A stretch of 64,000 nucleotides of DNA. It comes from Neoluteolibacter marinus. Its GTDB lineage: Bacteria; Verrucomicrobiota; Verrucomicrobiia; Verrucomicrobiales; Akkermansiaceae. This document shows, piece after piece, positions 24,960-33,300 of this stretch. Under the pieces are notes generated by a model. That model ran no database searches. It saw only the letters and a program-made list of their open reading frames with translations, and was not told where the DNA came from. A program made the position numbers and the translations under genes. The stretch is from NCBI RefSeq assembly GCF_014904755.1, contig NZ_JACZFQ010000021.1:1-64000 (forward strand). The letters run 5' to 3'. Each line of letters begins with the position of its first letter. The first letter of the stretch is position 1.

Positions 24960-27900
24960 ATGAACCCAAGCACTCGCAAAAACCCGAAAGATCGAGGATT
25001 TGCCCTCGTGATCACACTTAGCCTGATGGTCCTGCTCACCGTGATCGGTGTCGGGCTTCTCTCGCTGAGTGCCATCTCGCTCCGCACTTCCTCCGCCGGC
25101 GACGCCAATGCCCAGGCAATCGCCAATGCCCGCCTCGCCATCGTTCTCGCCATCGGGGAACTGCAAAAACAAAGCGGCGACGACCGCCGAATCACCGCCG
25201 ACGCCTCGATCACCGGCAGCACCGGCCAACCGCACCTGGTCGGCGTCTGGGACTCGTGGACTCCGAACTTCATTTCCCGGCCCAACCTTTCGGCGCCGAA
25301 CTACGACTCGCAGAAGGAAACCAGCTTCCGCTCCTGGCTCGCCTCATCGCCGAATCCCACCGAACTGACCGACCGGGCCTGGGCAGATTCAGGATCCGGC
25401 GGCGACTGGGTTTCCCTGTTCACAGAGGACCGCGATGGCTTCGATCTCAGCGCCCCGTCGGTGGCCACCGACACCGGAGGTTTCGCCTGGGTGGTGTCCC
25501 AGGAAAACACGAAGGCCAAGGTCAACGTCGCCGGACCCGACGATCGCGACCCGACCGGCAACTCGGTGCTTCAAGCCCAGGCCCGCCCGTCCTTGGCTGC
25601 GTCGAAAGTCCTGCAGGATCCCGACTCGGACTGGAACCGTCGCGCCAACCGGGTGCTTTCGTTCAACCAGGTCAGTTTGGATTCGGATTTGATCTCTGAT
25701 CCAAAGAGCGCTCCCTCCACGGGCGCAAGCTACACCGTTCATTCGCAGGGCGTCCTCTCCGACGTGGTCCGCGGCGGCCTCAAGGTCGATCTCAATCTCG
25801 GCTTCGAGATGAGCGACTCGGACTTCGCCAAGGACACCTGGGGCGACACTGAAAACCCCTTCCGCTCGCCCAACAGCCGCGCTCCATTCTCGTCGGCCTC
25901 CACCTACAAGGGTGAGCTGTCGATCTTCCGGCCGTTGACGACCAACGCGATCATCTCCAACACCACCAACTTCGCGCCGGCGTCGGTCGCCGACCGCTTT
26001 TACGCCGGGGGAGTTCCAACCTTCGATCATTTGCGGTCCTTCTACCGCATTCCCCATCACCTCTACGGTGGCAGCGGCACGCCAACCGTCGCCGAACGCG
26101 GCCCCGACCATGTTGCAGTCAAAATCGACCGCGCACCGGGTGGAACCTATTATGCCCCCTCCGATCCGCCTCAGGGAAGAAACTCCCAGCTGTCCGTCCG
26201 GCCGGTCCTCAACCGCATGGTTTACCTTTTGAGCGCATCGCTCGGCAGCGACAGCCAAGTGAGGCTGGTGATCACCCCGATCATCTCGCTGTGGAACCCA
26301 TACAACACGGCCCTCGAAATTGAGGGTGCCGTTGCCTTCCCGTGGATCGACGTTCCATTCACCATCGACTGGCAAATCCGCACCACCTCCGGCACCAAGA
26401 ACTACGGCGTCAGCATGTCCCAGATCATGGGCAGACAGTTCGAGAGCCAAAGCCACGGTCGTTCGGTGGATCCCTACTTCTTCTGCGCCATCACGGCCGG
26501 TGGCGGCGGCAGCACCACCGCCCCGATCCGCTTCGAACCGGGCGAAGTCCGTGTCTTCGTGCCCACCTCGCCGACACCGGTGGAATTCATCCGCCACGGC
26601 TCCAATCTCCAGCGCACTGTCCCGATGCGCCCGGTGGACGATGCATCCCAGATGAACACCCGCGGTGGACTGGCCGTGCCGATGCGCGGCGGCATCAATG
26701 GCACGGGCTTCGATTACACCGTGAAGCGCGGCGAATCGGTCAGCACCGCCGTCAACGCGCTCAACAATTCTTACCACTACTTCGTTTCCCTCGAAGACTC
26801 GGCCCGGATCAAGAATCCCTCCGATGCGACGCGAGGTGAGGCGGTCTCCGCGGTGCAGGTCCTGAACTTCAGCTCCGCGGTGACCCGGGTCTCCTCCCCG
26901 CTCCGCAGCTACGACGCGCTCAAGACCATCACCCAGCCCTTCGGAGTCCTTGAAACCTATCATCGGGTTGCCAAGCAAGGCCTGACGGGGCAAGCGATCG
27001 CGGACCTAGTTTACACCACCAACCCGCGGCACGCGTCGATCAACCACCTGCTTTCCGCCGGCAGCTTCCCGGTCGCGCCTCATTACCAGTCGACCTTGCG
27101 CGCGGTTTCTTCATTCGACGGCGCGATCCAGACCACCAGTGACGGCCGTCGCTCGTTCTGGGGACCGTCCCAATCGTCGTCGGGTGAGTCGCAACTGCCC
27201 TTCTTCGAAATCCCGCGTGAGCCGATGCTTTCCCTGGCCGCGTTCCAAAGCGCGGACCTGGCAACGTCCACCTTCTCGCCTTCGAACCAGTTCGCCAACA
27301 GTTGGGCTTCGCCCTATCTGGGCCGGAACCGTGCCAGCAACCTCGACCGCTCGAAGATCTCTGCCGGGGTTCCGATCTACGACGTCTCCTACCTCTCCAA
27401 CGAGGCGCTGTGGGACAGCTTCTTCTTCAGCGGCGCCGCCCCGCGCTTGAGCCCGGGAACCAGCGGTTCCCCGTCGAATGCCTGGCAAAACGACATTGCC
27501 AGCGTGACCCGTTCGACCGAGCAGATCCTGAACAACTTCGTCAAGGACCCCCTGAACCAGCCGCTCGCCAATCCACGGATGCGCCTGCGCAAGGGCGGCC
27601 TCAGCGACGACGAGCTCGTGGAGGAACTTCTCGACCCTGCCGGCTGCACCAAGATCGCATCCCATCTGATGGTGGACGGCGCTTTCAACATCAACTCCAC
27701 CGATGTCGAAGCCTGGGTCGCGGTTCTCTCCGGCATGCGCGGCCAGGACTTCGAGGTCGAACGCGGCCAGGCTCCTTCCGACGCTCTCACCGCATTCCCG
27801 CGCTTCCGCCATCCTTCCGGTGAAAATGGCGACAACTGGGACGGCTTCCGGGCACTTTCCGAGGGCCAGATCCGCACCCTGGCCGAGGGCATCGTCGAGC

Positions 27901-28400
27901 AGGTCAAGCTGCGCGGCCCCTTCCTCTCCCTTGCGGAATTCGTCAACCGCCGGGTTGAAAACAGCGACCTCGGCCGGAGCGGTGCCATCCAAACCGCCAT
28001 CGACCAGGCCAACTTCAATGACAGCGCCCAGCAGGCGCAGTTCTCGACGAACTATTATCCGGCCGAAGCCCGCGGTCACATCAACCCGGACACCGGGGTC
28101 GGCATCCCGGGCTACCTGACCCAAGCCGATGTCCTGCAGTCGCTCGCGCCGGTGATCACGCCGCGATCGGACACCTTCACCATCCGCGGTTACGGCGAAG
28201 CGAAGGATTCGAATGGCAAGGTGATCGCCCGCGCCTGGTGCGAAGCCGTGGTGCAGCGCACGCCTGAATTCCTTGATGCGACGGATCCAGCCGATACGCT
28301 CCTCGACGCGACCAAGGAGGTGAACCAGACCTTCGGACGCCGCTACGAGATCGTTTCGTTCCGCCACATTCCTCGCTCCGAGATCCAGAACACCCTGTAA
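24960..28400 (+). CDS. Giant protein with a pilin/PilX-like N-terminus (Verrucomicrobia type)
   Basis: This 1,146-residue protein has an N-terminus that resembles type IV pilin-like leaders: a short basic stretch (KNPKDRGFALVITLSLMVLL), then a hydrophobic helix and a helical stretch to about residue 70 (ANARLAIVLAIGELQKQSGD). The large remainder is Ser/Asn/Pro-rich and beta-predicted, with no catalytic motif that I can see. It resembles the 'Verru_Chthon cassette protein A' type of Verrucomicrobia, but the usual cassette partners B-D with pilin leaders are missing here. It may be a surface or pilus-tip protein, which is inference. The start is the ATG at 24960. The next gene begins 11 bp after the stop, so both are probably one operon. 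Confidence 0.75.
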   Translation: MNPSTRKNPKDRGFALVITLSLMVLLTVIGVGLLSLSAISLRTSSAGDANAQAIANARLAIVLAIGELQKQSGDDRRITADASITGSTGQPHLVGVWDSWTPNFISRPNLSAPNYDSQKETSFRSWLASSPNPTELTDRAWADSGSGGDWVSLFTEDRDGFDLSAPSVATDTGGFAWVVSQENTKAKVNVAGPDDRDPTGNSVLQAQARPSLAASKVLQDPDSDWNRRANRVLSFNQVSLDSDLISDPKSAPSTGASYTVHSQGVLSDVVRGGLKVDLNLGFEMSDSDFAKDTWGDTENPFRSPNSRAPFSSASTYKGELSIFRPLTTNAIISNTTNFAPASVADRFYAGGVPTFDHLRSFYRIPHHLYGGSGTPTVAERGPDHVAVKIDRAPGGTYYAPSDPPQGRNSQLSVRPVLNRMVYLLSASLGSDSQVRLVITPIISLWNPYNTALEIEGAVAFPWIDVPFTIDWQIRTTSGTKNYGVSMSQIMGRQFESQSHGRSVDPYFFCAITAGGGGSTTAPIRFEPGEVRVFVPTSPTPVEFIRHGSNLQRTVPMRPVDDASQMNTRGGLAVPMRGGINGTGFDYTVKRGESVSTAVNALNNSYHYFVSLEDSARIKNPSDATRGEAVSAVQVLNFSSAVTRVSSPLRSYDALKTITQPFGVLETYHRVAKQGLTGQAIADLVYTTNPRHASINHLLSAGSFPVAPHYQSTLRAVSSFDGAIQTTSDGRRSFWGPSQSSSGESQLPFFEIPREPMLSLAAFQSADLATSTFSPSNQFANSWASPYLGRNRASNLDRSKISAGVPIYDVSYLSNEALWDSFFFSGAAPRLSPGTSGSPSNAWQNDIASVTRSTEQILNNFVKDPLNQPLANPRMRLRKGGLSDDELVEELLDPAGCTKIASHLMVDGAFNINSTDVEAWVAVLSGMRGQDFEVERGQAPSDALTAFPRFRHPSGENGDNWDGFRALSEGQIRTLAEGIVEQVKLRGPFLSLAEFVNRRVENSDLGRSGAIQTAIDQANFNDSAQQAQFSTNYYPAEARGHINPDTGVGIPGYLTQADVLQSLAPVITPRSDTFTIRGYGEAKDSNGKVIARAWCEAVVQRTPEFLDATDPADTLLDATKEVNQTFGRRYEIVSFRHIPRSEIQNTL

Positions 28401-28411
28401 TTTCACCGACC

Positions 28412-29125
28412 GTGTCTTTTTTCAGTCGCTCCACTCTCGCCGCCATCGTTGCGGGCGCCTTCACTCTCCAGGGAACGCTGCTCGCCGGCAGCATCCGCTT
28501 CTTGCCTTGGGACGATACTGTCGCGGGACGACAGCTTGGATTCCAGGGAGGCAAGGATGTGGTCGAGCTTCAGGACCTCCATCCCGGCCAGCGCTCAAAG
28601 GCGTTCCAGGTGGGAGGCGAGGATTCCGTTCCCAAGCTGGTCGCCCTCGACAAAACCAGCGCCGACGGCAAACAGGTGTCGGTCGACATCAAGCTGGGTT
28701 CGGGCTTCAAGTCGCCGCTCGTCCTGATCATTCCGGATCCCAAGCACCCCACGGGGGTCCGTCCCTTTGTCATCGAGGACGACACCGCGAACTTCGCGTG
28801 GGGAAGCGTCCGCGTCTTGAATGCGACCGGCAGGGAACTGCTGATATTGCACGAGAAGATCGTGAAGAAGCTTCCCAAGACCTGGAAGCCCGTCGACATC
28901 GTCCAGCAAGGCAAAACCCGGAATGTCGGCGTACAAGTTGCCGCTCCTGAGAAGCCCAAGGACATTCTTTACTCCGCGGTCTGGGAACATGACCCCAACG
29001 TCCGGAAGCTCGTGTTCATCGTACCCGGCACCGATGCCAGGACGGGGGTCGTCGATTTCAAGATCGTCCCCGAGAACCGTCTTGTGGTCGCAGCCGAGCA
29101 GGTGACCGCGGAAGCCAAGGATTGA
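28412..29125 (+). CDS. Secreted protein of unknown function, paired with the pilin-like giant
   Basis: This 237-residue protein starts at a GTG (28412) with a signal peptide (about 1-25, SFFSRSTLAAIVAGAFTLQG, then TLLAG). The mature part looks like two beta-sandwich halves (FLPWDDTVAGRQLGFQGG, later KSPLVLIIPDPKHP and KLVFIVPGTDARTG). No family is recognised with confidence. It follows the pilin-like giant by 11 bp and is probably co-expressed with it, perhaps as a periplasmic partner. It is convergent with the zinc-ribbon gene. Confidence 0.75.
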   Translation: MSFFSRSTLAAIVAGAFTLQGTLLAGSIRFLPWDDTVAGRQLGFQGGKDVVELQDLHPGQRSKAFQVGGEDSVPKLVALDKTSADGKQVSVDIKLGSGFKSPLVLIIPDPKHPTGVRPFVIEDDTANFAWGSVRVLNATGRELLILHEKIVKKLPKTWKPVDIVQQGKTRNVGVQVAAPEKPKDILYSAVWEHDPNVRKLVFIVPGTDARTGVVDFKIVPENRLVVAAEQVTAEAKD

Positions 29126-29146
29126 CCCGCACTCGGGCTCGACGCT

Positions 29147-29488
29147 TCAGCGCCACGCGTTGTGTCCCCAGCCAAACAGCGAGAAGCCTGCGAGGATGAT
29201 TAATCCGAGCAGGATCACCGCCGTCGCCCACCAGTACCATTTCACGCCCGTGCGACGATGAGGCTTTCCCCCGAACTCCCGGGCGATGAATTCATCATAG
29301 TCGAAGTCCTCATCCGGGAGCCCCAGGGCGTCTAGCTTGGAATCCTGTTCCCACCCGTGCTTCGGGCGTGCCTTCACCCTGCGACGGCGCTTGAGCCCTT
29401 TCGCGGGAGGATTGCAATGGGGACATCTCCGCGAGCCGACGCGAACTTCTTTGTCGCATCCGGGGCAGAGATAAGTGTCCACGCTCAC
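29147..29488 (-). CDS. Small zinc-ribbon protein with a C-terminal transmembrane helix
   Basis: This protein has about 113 residues. A zinc-ribbon-like knuckle pair lies near the N-terminus (CPGC ... CPHC), followed by a basic patch (KGLKRRRRVKARPKHG), an acidic segment (PDEDFDYDEFI) and one C-terminal helix (WYWWATAVILLGLIILAGFS). The topology suggests a cytoplasmic ribbon tethered to the membrane; its function is unknown. Three GTG codons compete (29497, 29488 and 29482). The one at 29488 is chosen because GGCAGG lies nine bases upstream. It follows the repeat lipoprotein gene by 16 bp and is likely the last gene of that operon. Confidence 0.72.
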   Translation of the reverse strand: MSVDTYLCPGCDKEVRVGSRRCPHCNPPAKGLKRRRRVKARPKHGWEQDSKLDALGLPDEDFDYDEFIAREFGGKPHRRTGVKWYWWATAVILLGLIILAGFSLFGWGHNAWR

Positions 29489-29504
29489 AGCGATCACCCT
29501 GCCC

Positions 29505-30332
29505 TCACCTCGGCCATTGCGCCAGCAGGTTTTCAATCTGTCGTCGTATTTCCTCGTTTTCCAGCCGAAGCAGTTTCGAGTCGAGCGACACCGGATCCAG
29601 TTCAGCAAGGGAGCGTGACAGGACGAAAACGGCTTCGATCCGGACCTCGTCGCACGCCGCCGTCATCCATGCGGCCATGCCAGGTGGATCTGAATCCAGC
29701 CATCCGGGAAACACTTCCTTGATGGCTGCCATCCGGGTCGCGCCCGGCCGCAAGGTGGTGATCCATGCGGCCGCCGCCACCGGGTGTTGCTCCGCCAAGC
29801 ACCGAGACAATTGAACCGTCGCCCGATCCTTGGCCTCGCACTCCGGCACGGCATCGAGAACCGACAGTGCCCGCTGCCGATCCCGGGCGGCGATCACCAT
29901 GGCGACCATGCTGATCGCCTCGCATTGCTCATCGGGGGATTCCAATGCATGGACCCACTCGAGGGCCGCGGCAGGATCCTCCTCCGCCAACCGCATGGCG
30001 TGATGACCCGCCAACCGTTTCGCCGCGGTTCCTCCCGGACCCAGCTCGGCAAAGGCCTCGCCGGCAAGAGCAAGGTCAATATCGAGCGCATTCCAGGCCA
30101 CTGCCTCCAGCGAGCGCTCCCTTGTCTCGCGATCATCATCCTGAACAGCGCGATCAAGGTCGACCCGCAGCGCACTCCTGAAATCAGCCGGTGATTCCAT
30201 ACGACGTGGTTCCGCCGATCGATGTGTCTTGCGGACTTCCGGGCGGTTCGCGGCTACTCCTCCATCCCTGCGCGCATCGCATGCCACGAAACACAGGAAA
30301 GTGAGCAGAGGGAAATGACGGAGACGACTCAC
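29505..30332 (-). CDS. Lipoprotein with W-type helical repeats, coupled to the metalloprotease
   Basis: This 275-residue protein starts at a GTG (30332) that overlaps the TGA of the metalloprotease gene (GTGA, 30329-30332). The N-terminus MSRLRHFPLLTFLCFVAC is a lipoprotein signal with a lipobox ending at Cys18. The mature protein has helical repeats of the pattern xDPxAAxxWxxxL: EDPAAALEWVHALES, then QHPVAAAAWITTLRPG and DPPGMAAWMTAACD. The same pattern occurs in the two proteins at 49303-52649, so I treat the three as one family of unknown function. Translational coupling suggests it is made in step with the protease. Confidence 0.78.
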   Translation of the reverse strand: MSRLRHFPLLTFLCFVACDARRDGGVAANRPEVRKTHRSAEPRRMESPADFRSALRVDLDRAVQDDDRETRERSLEAVAWNALDIDLALAGEAFAELGPGGTAAKRLAGHHAMRLAEEDPAAALEWVHALESPDEQCEAISMVAMVIAARDRQRALSVLDAVPECEAKDRATVQLSRCLAEQHPVAAAAWITTLRPGATRMAAIKEVFPGWLDSDPPGMAAWMTAACDEVRIEAVFVLSRSLAELDPVSLDSKLLRLENEEIRRQIENLLAQWPR

Positions 30333-33300
30333 GGCGACAAGGTGATGTGGCTGAAATCTGCCGTGATCGTTTCGCTCAGGCTTCCCGAACAAACCCCGAG
30401 GCCAAAATAACAGGTGGCGGGCAACTCTGCGGTCAGGCTTCCGATCTGGATCCAGGTCAATCCGTCGGAACTCTTGAATGCGGTGATCCGGCTTCCCGTG
30501 CGGACCAGGCGCACCCACGCATCCGGAAGCAACGCGCTCCCGCTGCTGCTGGTCGAAGTGTTTCCATTGTAGCCGGTCCGCCTCACCCACCGGCAGCTTC
30601 CGTCGCCTGCCGCGCCGAGGAACACGTGACGGGAATTCCCGGCGAGCGTGTCGCGGATCATCACTCCCGCCAATGCGCCCGGGTCCGCATTGTCACCCAT
30701 CGACTCGACGCGCGCGGTGATGCTCCCGTCGGTCGCCATCGGCTGCCAAACGTACTGAAAGCGATCCATTCGTCCCGACAGATTCCCCGACCCAGTCACC
30801 TCCATCAGGCCATCCGATTGATCGACGCCACCCTCGATCCCGATGCCAACCGATTGCCACGGCAAGGGCAGGCCTTCCGAGGCAACCTCGATCAGGAGCT
30901 GCGCCTCGTCGAACAAACCTCCGGGATCGCTTGCCCTGACGGTGAAGACATTGAGGCCGGCACTTCCGGCGGGAGGCGTCCCTGACAAGCTGCCGTCTTC
31001 AGCGACCGCCAGCCACCCGGGGCCGGCGATCTTGGCGTAGACCAGTGCCTGTCCGGCATCCGGATCGATGGCACTTCCGGAGAGGGAGGCTCCGGTGTAG
31101 CCGACCAGCTCACGCCCGCCCTCCCGGACGACGGGATCGAACTGAAACGAAGGAGGTGAATATGCAGGCATCACCTCGATGCCAAGCGTCGCTCCGGCGA
31201 TCGATCCGCTCGGATCCCTGACGTCGACACCGAAGTAATTCCATCCAGCGTCCCCGCCTGCCGGAGTCCCCGAGAGAGTTCCGTCCTCCGATACTTGCAG
31301 CCAGGCCGGGCCGGACGTCTTCCGAAACGCGAGCGTGTCTCCCGCATCGGGATCATAAGCCAGGGAGGCGATGCTCGCGAAGTACGCCTGCCCCTCGTTC
31401 GCCGCGACGGCGGAAATACCGGGACTCAAGAAAGCCGGAGGATCGTTGACGTTGATCACCTCGATCACCGCCATTGCCTCGCCATAGGCACCGGCGTTGT
31501 CCGTGGCTCGAACAATGAGCGAGTTCGTTCCCACGAAGTCGTTTCCAGGTGTTCCGAGCAGTGACCCATCCGCCGACACCAAGAGCCAATCCGGACCCGC
31601 AACTTTCGAGTAGCTGATCGCATCCTGCGGGTCGATATCCACGCCAAGACCCTCCAACGATGTTAGGTAGAGCTGGTCTTCGGACGCGTCTGGCAACGAC
31701 AAATAAGCGTCCACGAAGACCGGGGGATCATTGACGTTCACGACCTCGATCGTGAGAATCACCTCGTCGAAAAGCCCGCCGTAATCCGTGACCCGGATCG
31801 TGAACTGATTGGATCCGACGTCGCCGTTCGACGGCACCCCGTCCAGCTGCCCGTCTTCTTCAACCACGAGCCAGGACGGCCCACTAATCTTCTCGTAGAT
31901 CAGGACATCTCCCGCATCCGGGTCGTGGGCGCTGAGCATGTAGCTGACCGGTTGATCCTCGAGACCGCCCAGTTCGATGGACTCGGAATAGAATGCCGGC
32001 GGCAGGTTCGAACTTTCCACGGTGATGACCACCGACCGTGACGTCGTCTTGAGCGGATAGAGCCCCCCCAGCCCCATGTCCTGCGCGGCCACGGTCAAAT
32101 AGTGATCCCCCGGCTCCATCCTCGACGCGTCGGCCACCGTGATCTGACCCGTCGCTGGATCGATCGCGAACACCCCCTCGCTCAGCTCCTCGGTGATGGT
32201 ATAGACCAAGGACTCACCCTCGGGATCGAGCGCCGACATCCAACCCACCGAGGATCCGTCGGGCGCTTCCTCGCCGAGGGTGAATCCCCCTCCCTGCGAG
32301 GCGAAAACAGGGGCCGTGTTGAGATCGTAGGGCTGCAATGCACTTCCCGGCACCACTTGGATGCCATCGATCCCGGGGCCGCTCCAGCCCACCCTCAGAT
32401 GGTCGTCGCCGGCACCTTCCTTGTGCACGGCCTCGATGTAGTACTTTTGACCGGCTGTTAGATTCACCGGCTCCGAGGTCTGGGAGGCGAGCTTGGTCCA
32501 TTCGTCGTATCCGCTCCAGCCCTGGATCCTCGCGACCTCGGTCGCCGACCCGGCCGCCGAACTGCTGCCCAACAAGAGAATCGAGCTGTCGTCGGACGAG
32601 AGGTGGAACCGGTAGGTGCCGCTGACCGGAGGAATCAGCAAGGCGCGCACCCGCGAGCCATAGTTATCGCCCGAGTTCTCTCCCGTATCGAAAGACGTTA
32701 GGATTCGGGTTTCGTCGGGATGGTAGGGATAGCGAGGGTTCCCCGTCAGCGACGCCACGGTCCCCAAGGAGATTCCCTGCCATACCTGCTGATAGATGCC
32801 GGGATTCGCAAACCACCCCGCGGGCAGGACATTCACGGTCACCGTCCCCGAGCCCGACAGCTCGGGAGAACCGTCGTCGGAAACCGCGATGGTCAATTGA
32901 TGGGCCGCTTGTTCGGCATGACTCAACCAGGCGCCTGGTGCCACACTCAGTTCACCGCTTTCCGGATCGATCTCAAAGAGACCGGAATCATTTCCGCCCG
33001 TGATGACGAAGTCGCCGTGTCCATCGTCCAGATTTACATCGGCGACCCGGACGAAACCCACCGGATGGCCCGGAAACGCTTCCTCGGCGACGTCGAAGCT
33101 CTCCTCCACCACTGCCGGCGCGTAGTTCTGCCGGTATGGAGCCACGTAGAGCCCCTTGAGCAACTGCTTTGAAAAGCCCGGCCCGTACCAAGCCACCGCA
33201 AGATGGTCACCACCGTCGCCTTCCTTGTGCCGGGCTTCGATGTAGTAGGGAACCCCCGCCGTCAGCGTCACGTAGGCGGAGCGCTGGGAACCGAAGTTCG

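Noticed and set aside
25389-28406. Long minus-strand frames opposite the pilin-like giant
   Set aside because: Their translations are Arg/Gly/Val-rich with no motif; the plus-strand gene has a coherent leader and operon partner.
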